From Adiantum capillus-veneris (Eukaryota; Streptophyta; Polypodiopsida; Polypodiales; Pteridaceae), in the NCBI GenBank assembly GCA_014529385.2, contig CM043944.1, forward strand, positions 73,933,384 through 73,997,383: a stretch of DNA of 64,000 bases, written 5' to 3'. A program made the translations under genes and the position numbers. Shown in pieces: positions 22,465 to 33,022 of the stretch. Under the pieces are notes generated by a model, which was not told the origin of the DNA, searched no databases, and saw nothing but the letters and a program-made list of their open reading frames with translations. Numbering within the stretch: the first letter of the stretch is position 1; the number at the start of each line of letters is the position of its first letter.

Positions 22465-24905
22465 CTAGCATAGAGGACACCCTATGGCCCTAGGACCATA
22501 GGATGCCATCATATCCCATGTACAATTTCTCTTTTACCATAGAGGACATCTTATGGATCTAGGGTCATAAGACGCCAACATAGTGCATAAATGGCTTCTT
22601 ATAACTATACACGTAAACATAGTGCATAGAGGGAATTTTACTAGCATAAAGACCGCCCTATGGCCTTGGGACCATAGGGTGCCAACATAGAGCATAGAGG
22701 GCTTTTTATTAGCACCTTGTTGCCCTTGGGACGCCCTAGTGCCATAAAGTGGTTTTTGTATATATAGTAGAGAATTCTCACACACATGATACCTTGGTCA
22801 CTATCTAGCCCTTTGACCATATGATAGTAGCATAGAGGACACCCTATAGCCCTAGGGTTTCCTTCTATCCCTAGGGCCATACACTGCCAACATATAGTAT
22901 ACATGGTTTCTTCATAGAGCAAATCTTTTAGCCCTACACTATAGAGTGGAAACCTAGACCATATAATGTATCCTACTCATTAGGAAAAGTTTGGACTAAA
23001 AAATGGGCCTTGTAAGAATTGTTGATGTGGCATAGCTTTCAAAAAGTGGGGATCGGTAATTTTTTTTTGCAAATAAGATCCAAACTTACTGGAGGTTGGA
23101 TATTTAGAATCTACTCTTCAAATGCTATCTATTGATATATAGCATGCATGTATCAGACATTGCCTTCATGTAGATCTAGAAAAAGGTGATTTTAGATTAT
23201 CTTAACGGTAACAAAACCTGGCTACTGATTGAAAAAAAATGGCATAACTTACATAGAAGTCATCCAAACTTTTCAGACCTTGGCTCTTTAGAATCCATTT
23301 TTCAAGAACTTTCCAATGATAGGTCATATCATGGGGTTCTAAGCAATATTTAGAGGGGTCTACCGGGTTGCTTTCTTTTGTACAACTTTGATGATGTGGA
23401 ACTCTTAAAAGGCCCAAAAATAAGTTCAAAATTTTCCTAATGAGCATAGAAGGCACCCTATGACCCTGAGGCCAAAGAGTACCAATTTAGGGCATAAAGG
23501 ATCTCTTCCTAAGTTCAAGGGCACCTTGTGGCCCTAGGGAGCACCCTATGGCCCCAGGGCCATAGGGTGTGAACATAGTCAAATGGGGTGTAAACTTAGA
23601 GCATAGAGGGTTTCTTACTATCATGGAGGACACCTTGTGTCCTTGGTGCCATAGGGTGCAAACATATAGCATGGAGGGTTTCTTTCTAGCATAGAGAGCA
23701 CCCTATGGCCTTGGGGCCTTATGATTCCAACAAAGAGCATACACGGTTTTTTGATAGCATAGAGGATATCTTATTTCCCTGGGGCCATATGATACAAAAA
23801 TAAAAGATTCTTAAGAAGGGCACCTAGGCCACTAAATCACCATGGTGCCATAAGGTGGTCTTTGTGGGGAATGATCCTAAAGGGTTCCTTGGCTATCCTA
23901 TGGCCTTTGGCTACCAACATAGAGTTTAGATGGTTTCTTACTAACATAGAGCTCACCTTGGGGCCTACGGTCTTTAGATGCTAATATAGAGTTTCAATGG
24001 TTTCATACTAGGTGTAAGGGGCACCCTATGGCCTTGGGGCCATAGAGTATCAATGTAGAGCGCAGAGGTTTCCTTTCTAGCATAGAGGGCACCATGTGGC
24101 CTAGGAGCCATTTGATGCACCCTATGGCCCGAGGGCTGTAGGTTGCCAATGTAGACCATAGAAGTTTTCTTTCTAGCATAGAGGGAACCTTGTGGCCTAG
24201 GGGCTATTTGGTGCTCCCCTAGAGCATATAAGGTTTCTTAGTAGAATTATAAAGGGTACCTTGTGGCCCTCAAGTCTCCATAGGGTGCCAACATAGAGCG
24301 TAGAGGGTTTTTCTTACTAGCATAGAGGACATCCTATGGCCTTGAGGCCATAGGGTTTCAATATTGAGCATAGAGGATTTCTTACTAGCATAGAGACTAC
24401 CTTGTGGCCCTAGGTCCATAGGATGCAAACATAGAGAATAGAGGATTTCTTACTATCATAGAGGGTACCTTGTGGCCCTAGGTCCATAGGGTGCAAACAT
24501 AGAGCATAGAGGATTTGTTACTAGCACAGAGGGCACCCTATGGCCCAAACGCCATAGAGTGATAACATATAGCATAAAGGGTTTCTTACTAGCATAAAAG
24601 GCAGACCTTGTGGCCCTCGGGTCATAGGGTGCCAACATAAAGCATATATGGTTTCTTACTAGTGCTCATAGAGGGCATCTTGTGGCCCTATGACAACCCA
24701 TGGCCTTAGGGCCATAGGGTGGGGCCATAGGGTGACACATACATAAAGTACCATATGGCTTTGAAGCCATATATCTATTTATATGTTGAGACCTCCCAAC
24801 AATCCTAACCCTATGACCTTGAGGCCATAAAGAGACATATTTTGGATTATCTTAAAGTCATAGAGATATTTATAAAGAGAACCGTACGGCCTGAAGGCCA
24901 TAAGA
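22465..24905. repeat. palindromic satellite array, main right block
   Basis: About 2.4 kb of degenerate units, roughly 65-85 bp apart, with the core CCCTATGGCCCTAGGGCCATAGGGTG followed by CAACATAGAGCATAGAGGGT and TTCTTACTAGCATAGAGGGC. The palindrome halves match the left block but the linker differs (CATAGAGGGTTTC here, TTGAGCTTATACATTG there), so the blocks amplified separately. A non-repetitive patch lies at about 22,925-23,440. Short open frames here are repeat translation. Confidence 0.9.
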
Positions 24906-25221
24906 ACCTTAGTCAAGGAAATCATCCAATGCAAGAAGATCATGGCAATAGAAAATGAGACTTCTGCTCTAGAGCTTAAAGGCATAAATGTTTCTCCAAG
25001 TATACTTCTAGGCGCCACCATCATGGACAAAGAACTAATGTAGCTAGATAAAGATTAGGAATCTCTAGACAATAAGGAGCATACAAATAAATTCATTGTA
25101 GATGTGTTGTCAGTTAGTAAATTTTCTATTTGCGATTAGTTTTTTCTAAGAGTGTGACAAAAAAGAGTTATCAAAATGTAGATACTTTGGAATCTAAAAT
25201 TAGGTGTTCTTTAAACTTGCA
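24906..25221. other. AT-rich spacer before the FCP1-like gene
   Basis: Ends in the plausible acceptor TTCTTTAAACTTGCAG at 25,206-25,221. Nothing else recognised; an upstream exon may be hidden here. Confidence 0.5.
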
Positions 25222-26587
25222 GTCCTTCAACAAGATATTGCGACTGACAAACTTTTACTCGAGATTGTTGGTATAGAGGATGCTAATGCCATTGACCCTA
25301 CTGAGAAAGATTCTATCAATCTCCATGTCAACCAAAGAGTTTCTGACAAAGATGACAAGAATCTACAAGTCTTTGAAGGTCAACTGCTACAACGACTGGA
25401 GATAAATTTAAAGAGTAATCCAATGGAAGAATACAGTGAATGTTCCAGAACATGTGCAAGGGAAGAAGAAGAATCCAATGAAAATATTCTAGTAGCCCAA
25501 GAGTTGGGAATTGGATTGCATGACACCACAATGGAAGTTCCATAACATGTGCAATGCCAGAAGGAGAATCCAACACAAATATTTTAGCACCTCAGGATTT
25601 GGAAATCGAAGTGCATGGTGAGTCAGACCTTCCATCCACCAACAAACCAATCCTGATTATAATAGTGACCTTGTGTGGATTGTTTCTGAGAAGATGGTGG
25701 CAAAAGTCCAAGAAAATGAAGTGCTTAAAGTTTGGACATGAGCATATTGTTCTTCGTCGAGGATGCATTGAGTTTTTAAAGGCTCTATTTAGCAATTTCA
25801 ATGTAGGGATATGGTCAGCTGCTAATCACATGCATGTTGTGGACATCATCAAGATTTTAGAAAAGGAAGCTAAAGAAAAATTTCCATCCTTTATGATCTG
25901 GGGGCAAAGCCAATGTCAACCATGCATAGAATCAAGGATCACTCGCTTAGATAATCCAGGAGTAGAAGCACTTTTCAAACCGTTGGCTATTGCATCATCA
26001 AAATTTGGGCTTGATGCAAGAAGATTGCTTCTTGTAGATGATGAACCATTACAGGGATGTGTGAATCCTGCATTGAATTGTATTTTCCACCATCATTTAA
26101 TGTTGATGATGAGGAGGATAATATCCTCCTTGGGGAGCTGCTACCATATATCAAAGCTCTCAATCATGTTAATGACATTCGCACAGTTATAGGGTCTCAT
26201 TTATATGGACAAGCACCCATTGCTCAAGGTCATGAGCTTTATAACCGTATACACAAGGTTATTGCAGAGTGGGAGGAGAGAAATCTAATTTTTCTAGGAA
26301 AAACCTACTCCACGGGAAGGCTACCAGAAGTTTCTCGTCCTCTTCACGATGAGAAAGTTACAACATCTAGCACTAGTGGAATGTCCACTCGAAGTCAAGA
26401 CAAGAAACTTTCAGCACGTGATCAAGTAAAAGTAAGGGTCTTAAAGAATATCAAATCATTATCAGCCTTGAAAGGTACAGAAGCAATCATGCTTGCCCAA
26501 AAATTGGGATACAAGGAGCCTCTGATCAAAGTACATGAAGCCAGGAATTATATAAAGCATCTAAAAATTCAGTATGATCTCAAATAG
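25222..26587 (+). pseudogene. FCP1/NLI-type phosphatase-like protein 1, catalytically dead
   Basis: An N-terminal acidic part with two copies of an ESNxNILxxQxLEIxxH unit leads into an FCP1-like HAD domain: CIEFLKALFSNFNVGIWSAA, MIWGQSQCQPC, KPLAIASSKFGLDARRLLLVDDEP, then FNVDDEEDNILLGELLPYI. In FCP1/SCP phosphatases the nucleophile loop is hhhDLDGTL; here it reads IIIVTLCGLFL, so both Asp are gone, while the late DDEP motif persists. A 1-base frameshift near 26,089 (CIFHHH against CIFPPS) and a break near 25,545 divide it. The C-terminal 90 residues (SARDQVKVRVLKNIKSLSA) are unassigned. It lies within the transposon, downstream of the ParB-like gene on the same strand. Possibly a substrate-binding pseudophosphatase when intact; inferred. 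Confidence 0.7.
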
Positions 26588-27064
26588 CCCTATATCAAGA
26601 AATGATGGAGCAATGTTTTGTAACATTTTGTCATTTACAAAGATCTTTATGTACTCAAAGACTTTGTTAGAGTGCTTAGGGTTTCAAGATATATGAAGAT
26701 GTAAATGATTAAAAGTTTTTTAAATTGTCTTTCAATACTATAATACTATAAGTAACTTCTGAGTTTCATGTGCCAAATGCTCTTTTCTTTTAAAGCTTTT
26801 ATAGTTGTTTGCTTTGAAATTTGAGTTCACTGTGCCATCAAGGACAATCTACATGCTCATAAGGTCAAATCTTACTCTATAACCTTGGGAGAATTTCACT
26901 TTATGGTCTCAACACCCTATGAATCTAAGTCCATAGGGTCATAGTTTGGCATGTGTTCTTGCATAGGACTTACTAAGTGTAACCACAAATTAGCACCCTA
27001 TGTCCCTAAGGTCTTCAACACACTTAAGATCTCTATATTAAATTATTTTTTTTAATCATTTCAG
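26588..27064. other. spacer or intron between the FCP1-like genes
   Basis: AT-rich with two degraded palindrome units (about 26,885-27,020). It ends in a long T-run acceptor TTTAATCATTTCAG at 27,064, so it may be an intron with the second FCP1-like region as the next exon. Confidence 0.5.
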
Positions 27065-27849
27065 GGCTTCTAAGAAAAAATGTTTTGCTATTAGATTATC
27101 ACAAAATAGAGGAGCTCCCTTTCATATTACATCAAATATCACATTCAAACCAAGAGCAATGGTTTCATTATCTACCAACATCTTTCAAACAGGACAAAAG
27201 AACGCTTATCTTGGATTTAGAGGGTGTGCTTCTTCAAACATTTGAGCTTCAATCAAGGCCAACTTGGACCAAGTACATGTGCATTGTAGAAGATAACAAT
27301 GAGGTGTATGCGGTGTGTCCAGATGCAGAGTATTTCTTAAGATTTTGCTTTGAGTTCTTTGAGGTTTGGATTTGGAGCTGCCATCATTTACAAAAAGCTC
27401 AACACATAATCAAGACCTGTTTTCCTACACAAAGTCACAAATTCAAGATGATTATGGATAACCGGTGCTGCCAAAATTCAAATTTCATGATCGGTTACAA
27501 AAGAGCCTATCACAAAAATATTTCGACCATATGGAAGATATTTGATTATGTAGATGGGGGCAACACTATAATATTTGATGATAGTCCATATCAAGTGATG
27601 TGGAATATGCAAGGAACTTATATAATTTTTCCAAAGTTTTGGAACCAATCTACTCCATTGCTTCAAAGTTTTTTAAAAGATGAAATTGTTCCATGGTTAT
27701 GTGGATGGTTGTATGCTAAAGACAAGAGAGACTATACCATAAGAAATTTTGTAATGTTCCATCCTGATCCTGATCCTGAGACTCACTATGTAATGCAATG
27801 TTATATGTCTCAAAGGACTCAAAATCTCAAGAGAAGGAGGCCATCTTAA
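27065..27849 (+). CDS. FCP1/NLI-type phosphatase-like protein 2
   Basis: Open from the acceptor at 27,064 to TAA. After about 40 residues the HAD core appears: KRTLILDLEGVLLQTFE, where the first Asp is kept and the second, the general acid, is Glu. VYAVCPDAEYFLRFCFEFFEVWIWSC (WS box), then a variable middle, TIIFDDSPYQVMW (third acidic motif) and EIVPWLCGWLYAKDKRDYTIRNF. The order and spacing follow FCP1/SCP-like CTD phosphatases. The Asp-to-Glu change would impair catalysis. No internal stop or frameshift over 255 codons, unlike gene 1. It may be the second half of one two-domain protein. Confidence 0.65.
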
Positions 27850-29630
27850 GTGTACTAGTTAAGTATTCGAAATAGCATCTACCAAGTATTTGGCAATGTG
27901 TACTTTTCAATATTTAAACTTGATGGAATGTTGTGGGATATCTTGAAACATCTTCAAACTATTTTTTTAATGAAGTGCATCCTATTGTGAGGAGACTTCT
28001 CTCATTCAAGTTCTTTGGTTTCATTGTTTGATGCTTCTATGGTATTGTTAACTTTTTCTTCTTATTAAGTGATCCAAACAATCAGAATGTTCTTGACATT
28101 TGGTAGTGTTACAAAACGGTGTTTTTTGAACACCCTCAATCTTGGAGATATCATACTCTTTCTAGTTAGTACTTTATTGTACATGCGATGAAGACCATCA
28201 TTTTTATGAAATTGTCAAGTTGGTGGTAATCTTTATGTTTATACTTTATACTATTTTGACATAATCAATGTATACAATTCATATTATTCACATCAAATGG
28301 TGTTTTTAAACACCTCCTTTTTTTGAGACACCATCTCTAAAACCTTTGAGTGAAGTTTTAAAGCATGTACTTGATGTAAAAAATCTTCATCTTAACATTG
28401 ATTCTTTGGCACAAACTTATATTAGGAGTTTTTATATTGTAGTTTTATGTTAAGAAATAATTTCAAAGTTAGAATTATGATAGTTTATCTAAGTAAGTGC
28501 CTCATCTAACTTTGTATAGTTAAATAAAATACCAAATGGAATTATAGGTGCAATAGATGACATCTTATGGTCTTAGGGCCATAGGATACTCTATAGTATT
28601 GTTTAGATTTTTTAATTTTTTGTGAACATAGATCATAGAGGGTTTTTCTCACTACCATAGAGGATATCCTATGGCTTTGGGGCCACATGGTCTCAATATT
28701 GAGCATAGAGGGTACCTTGTGGCACTAGGTCCATAGGGTGCAAACACAGAGTATACAGGATTTCTTACTAGCACAGAGGGCACCCTATGGTCTAAGGCCA
28801 TATGGTGACAACATATAGAATAAAGGGTTTTTAACTAGCATACAAGGCACACCTTGTGCGCCTGGGGACATAGTGTGCCAACATAGAGCATAGAAGGGTT
28901 TCTTATTGGCATAAACAACATCTTGTGGCCCTATGACAACCTACAGCCTTAGGGACATAGGGTGGCACATAAATAAAGTCCCATATGGCTTTGAAGGACT
29001 GGATCTCTTTATACGTTGGGACCAGCTAACAATCCTAACCCTATGGCCTTGAGGTCATAAAGAGACATATTAAAGTCATAGAAATGTCTACAAAGAGCAC
29101 CATATGGCCTTAAGGCCATAGGTGCAATAGATGGCATCTCATGGTCTTATAGCCATAGGATATTATATAGTATTGTTTTGACTTTTTAAGTGTGAAATAT
29201 TAGTTTGAATGTTGTTTAAATTATAGTGTATTTAAAACTTGATAGCATGCTACAAAACCATGACCAAGTATTTTGTTATACATGGATTAAGGTCACCAAA
29301 TTATGACAAGAGTGTTTAATAGTATTTGCATTTACATATTATCTTTTTTAATTGCTATGATCAATCTATATGCTTCTTTAAAATCATATCAATTGGTTTT
29401 TTTGACACCTCATTTTTTGAGAAGCTACTTCTAGAAGCATTTGTTGAATTTTGAAAAGCAATGATGTCATACAAATCCTCTTTCCAAAAACTATATTGGA
29501 GGTTTATTCTTAAATTTTATAGTAGAGAAATTAAAATAGACTCATACAATCATGATAAATTAAAGGCAACTAGAGCTTAGAAATCATTAAATAACACAAT
29601 CCTAGCATACACATTTAGAATTTGGGAAAC
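27850..29630. other. right subterminal region of the 28.4-kb element
   Basis: AT-rich. It carries GGTGTTTTTTGAACACC-like inverted motifs at about 28,115, 28,300 and 29,395, each followed by a T-rich run and GAGA, echoing the 88-bp repeats at the other end. A palindrome-satellite block lies at 28,550-29,165. No coding region recognised. Confidence 0.7.
28550..29165. repeat. palindromic satellite array, right-end block
   Basis: About seven degenerate units with CTTAGGGCCATAGG-type cores and the CATAGAGGGTTTC linker of the main block. Confidence 0.85.
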
Positions 29631-29662
29631 GGGATTTTCCCAAATTATCTAAAATGGTGTTA
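29631..29662 (-). repeat. right terminal inverted repeat of the 28.4-kb element
   Basis: Ends ATCTAAAATGGTGTTA on the plus strand, the inverted copy of the left end. It is followed by TA (29,663-29,664) and then directly by the gypsy A protease/linker coding sequence read on the minus strand. Confidence 0.88.
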
Positions 29663-29664
29663 TA

Positions 29665-30813
29665 TCATCCTTACTTTCCTCTTTCTCAGTATCCGTGTAG
29701 CCCTCATCATAGGCTATCTCGGTCTCGTATTCATAGCTTGTTGTATCACCTTCATCTTTTTCTGCCACAAGGTGAAAACGGGTTTCTTTGGTCTTCAAAT
29801 CAAGCACCGCTTTTCTCTCTCTCTCTCTTTGTCAGGCAACGTGAACACCCTGCTCCCCCAATCCCGCTTAGCCCCTATTGCAAGTAGCCATGGCCTACCC
29901 AAGATAATTGGATAAGCATTGTCACCTGCTTTCATCACAAAGAAATCAATTAGGCACTCAACGCCCATCACTTTCACTCTCACATCTTGAGCCACACCCA
30001 AACACCTGGCCTTGGTATGGTTAGCCATTCTCATGCGTACATTTGATTTAGCTACTGCTTTGACACCTGTTTCCTTCATAGCAGCCTCTGTCATGACGAA
30101 AAACTGCGCTCCACCATCTAGATAGGCCTAAACCTGCATCCTCTTTTCGATGACCACATCCACTAGAGGAAGGACATCTGTCGGACTACCCACTCTCAAT
30201 GCCATGTTTTGTATTGCATGCACATTTCCCTTAGCCTTTGGTAGCCTCGTGCTAATGCTTGTAGACCATTGTCTACGCATCTTGGGATTCAAATCCAACA
30301 ACTCACCAAAGGTAATGTTAGTCTTTTGATTTTGAACATCGCTTACCAAGTCATATTCGAGGTACCCACGCCCTAGCTGAAAGTCTACTTGCTTGATTTT
30401 GTTGCGCCTCCTCTTCTTGCTAGTTTCTGGCTGCTCCTTGCCTTCGTACACTTTCTCTTTACCTTTACGGGCCCTTGTCTCCCGCTCCGTTTTTGTCTCC
30501 CTTTCCATCCTTGCTCTTTTGTTGGCTAGAACTTCAACATCCTGCTTATCCACTTCGATGATATTCACCCTAGGGACTTCACCACCATCTGGAGGAGCTG
30601 GTTGCACTTGATTCTCAACTACCTGCTCCCTCGGGCCATTGAGTTGTGCTTGGCCTCCACCTCTTCCAAACAGTGGATAAATACCGCCTCTTTCTCTTAG
30701 CGGATGAGGGCAATCCGGCGCATAGTGTCCTTCTTCACCGCAATTGTAACACCGACCGGGTAGTGGCCTTGCCCTACCCCTTGCTCCCTTTGGTTGACCT
30801 CTATCCATCACAT
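29665..30813 (-). pseudogene. Ty3/gypsy element A, Gag C-terminus and protease
   Basis: Reading leftward: PGRCYNCGEEGHYAPDCP, a CCHC knuckle (about 30,740), a charged linker, FQLGRGYLEYDLVSDV and GELLDLNPKMRRQW. After an in-frame TAG near 30,127 comes the retropepsin: AYLDGGAQFFVMTEAA, IDFFVMKAGD and YPIILGRPWLLA. The catalytic D-T/S-G is D-G-G here. A (CT)n run at 29,815-29,830 causes a frameshift, after which HLVAEKDEGDTTSYEYETEI continues to the transposon boundary at 29,665. The upstream part of the same gag is at 36,904-37,574. Confidence 0.88.
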
Positions 30814-31970
30814 TGTCAGGAGCTTTTTGGAGCAAGGGATTGCACATATGTACATATACATGCATGGTGCATCAAATAAAGGATTGCCCAATTTCCTTAG
30901 CCAGGTGGTTACGTGGGGCCCACGTATGTACAGGTAGGACAGGGTGTACATAGTGCACCGATTTTCACTATTATCAGTACCAGTGTGTTTTTTCTACAAT
31001 AAGGAGGAGTTGGTAGCGCGTAAAACTTCTCGAGGAAGCTATCTGCGGGCCGACGACATGAGGTAAGCAGGTGCGTCAGATGGCATCTAGTGGCGTCAGG
31101 AGGGCGAATGGGGTCAATACTTGCACGCGGAGAAGTATGGACACGACGTGGGTGTTTTCTTGTGATACTTATGCAGAAAGGTCATCATGAGGACCACTTT
31201 CTGGGGCCACTTCACGTGGTTGCGGGATGCATTATTTGGAAAAACTGAGTGCCAGGTGTGCAGATGATGCAAAAAGGTTACAACTATGCACTGCGAGGTC
31301 AGTTTTGGGCCTGTTCGGGGTCCGCTTGAGGTCATCTAAAAGGCCACGGGTGCCCAACTAATAAAGCTAAGTGTGGGAACTGAAAAAACAGAGAGAAGAC
31401 CAGAAAAAACATGGAGAAGAGAGGAGGAATAGCCGCAGGTTTGTTTTTGGGGTTTTTGGAGCCTGTTTTGGCCGTAAACTGCTCATCCGATGTCGGATTT
31501 GAGCACTTTGACATTGTAGACTGAGGTTTTGGGCCGTTTCGAACGTGATGGCGCTGTCCATTGTGCCAAATTCCTCACTCTTTTTCTGTTGTTTTTCCTG
31601 TGTAAGTTTCTTCTATGAGCGAAGCTTCCCCTCCAATTTGTGATTGTATCTGGTATCTTTTACCCATATTGTGTGAGTTGTTTTCCCCATTGGTATTGGC
31701 CTAAGCTCATTTGTATCTAAACATCAGAAATTCTCCTCTTTTGAGCTGAGTTTTTGGGTGTGTGTGTGTATGTGTGTGTCTCTGTGTGGAGTGGGCAAGT
31801 GGATAATCTCTCTCCTCTCACTCCATAGGTGTGTTTCCTGTCTCGGCCAGGTGGTTGTGTAAGCCGAGTGGTGCCCCATAGTGTGTGTGTGTGTGTGTGT
31901 GTGTGTATCTTCCCAAGAGTGTGTGTCGAGTCATTATAGAGGCGTTCTGTGTGTTTTCATCCCGCTCACA
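30814..31970 (+). repeat. 5' LTR of element B
   Basis: 1,157 bp with an internal (GT)n tract at 31,880-31,907. Near-identical to the right LTR; much of the length difference lies in the (GT)n tract. Confidence 0.92.
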
Positions 31971-31976
31971 TTCTTT

Positions 31977-31993
31977 TGGCGCCCCCACGGAGG
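31977..31993 (+). other. primer binding site of element B
   Basis: TGGCGCCCCCACGGAGG, six bases after the LTR. The same type of site (TGGTGCCCCCACTGAGG) is used by element A. Confidence 0.7.
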
Positions 31994-32965
31994 ATCTTCC
32001 TCGAGTACCTTCTGCTTCGAGCTTCAAGCTTCGAGAATCGGGGCTACAGGTTACAGGTTACAGGTTACAGGGACAAGTACAGGTACAGGTGATTCACATA
32101 GGTACAGGTAGCTGGAGTACAGTGATATATAGCAGTGATGTCACTTGCAGTTGTTGTGGGTATGCATCACTTGGCGCCTATTTGAGCGCATTGTCTGCTG
32201 GATTGTACATTACTTGTGGAAACTGCCATTGTACGCATTTGTGGAGCCATACTTGGTTGTATTTGGCAGTCCAAGCCATTTCTGAGACTTGGTCTGGAAG
32301 ATAGTCATTTCTGAGACTTGACTATGTGCGATTTGCATTAGCCTTCGTGTGAGGGTCGATAGCGTGAGGTTTTTATTGAGCTGGGGGATTCTCAAATGTG
32401 GAGATCCTTTCGGTGATACAGGTAGCTGGAGTACCCTTTTTGTGACCTCGCCATAGGCTATGTACTAGTGAGTCCTACTTGATGCTCGGGTTCTATTGTT
32501 GATAGTTTATGCATACATATACAGTCTATATTTTGGGTTCCTCCTACTCTATTTCTGGGGAAACTCTGCCAAAAATTTTCCAAGTTATGATGGCTGGTTT
32601 TATGGTCTTTTGAGCCATTTATGCTGTTATGCTGCTGAAATTTTGGCAAAATCAGAGGATAAGTCAGCTGTGCCTTCTTGGGAGCTTCATGGTTGGCTTT
32701 AATGGATGATCAAAATGGCCCTCAATTCACTCCATTTCATTTAACTCAAAGAATCCAGATAAATGTTCATGTGTCCAGGAAGATTTTTTTCCAGTAGTGC
32801 ATAGTCTTTATGTTCGGGCCAAGAAGATTACAAGAGATCTTGGAATGTACTTTGCCTGTTGTAATTCCGATGATCAACTATGAAAACTCATTTGATGTGC
32901 ATGTGTTTGTCCTTATCTAAAGTTGAGCTCCATTGAAGTTTCTAGGGATTGGGTAGTCAAAAGTT
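31994..32965 (+). other. 5' leader of element B
   Basis: Non-coding. It contains a short tandem repeat ACAGGTT (32,047-32,075) and variants to 32,110. Positions 32,334-32,422 share about 85% identity by eye with the copia leader (44,441-44,524, opposite strand), including GAGCTGGGGGATTCTC and GATCCTTTCGGTGATACAGG. Confidence 0.75.
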
Positions 32966-33022
32966 TTGGGTTCTTGCACGTGTGTTCAAAGGGGTTCTCA
33001 AAGCATTGTAACTTGGGTAGCC

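Larger units (their letters stand above)
1215..29662. mobile_element. 28.4-kb TIR DNA transposon with cargo genes, inserted in gypsy element A
   Basis: The ends are 32-bp terminal inverted repeats (29/32 identical) starting TAACACCATTTTAGAT, with TA on both outer sides (1,213-1,214 and 29,663-29,664). Outside them on both sides is the same minus-strand gypsy polyprotein. Joining the flanks with a single TA (AAGGATGA-TA-TGCTAAAG) reads K-D-D-M-L-K in one open frame, so the empty site can be reconstructed. The interior holds a transposase (1,613-4,884, minus), a ParB-like gene (from 7,042, plus), two FCP1-like genes (25,222-27,849, plus) and arrays of a 20-22 bp palindrome. Without the nested LTR element at 9,108-20,491 it was about 17 kb. 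A TA target and TIRs recall Tc1/mariner or Mirage-type elements. The size, the transposase motifs and the cargo do not, so superfamily assignment is left open. Confidence 0.85.

Noticed and set aside
1215-29662. Maverick/Polinton or Starship-type element
   Set aside because: No DNA polymerase B, retroviral-type integrase, packaging ATPase or tyrosine recombinase was seen, and the target duplication is TA, not 5-6 bp.
31818-32304. Open frames across (GT)n tracts in the B LTRs
   Set aside because: They translate to Cys-Val repeats from the microsatellite and overlap in several frames.
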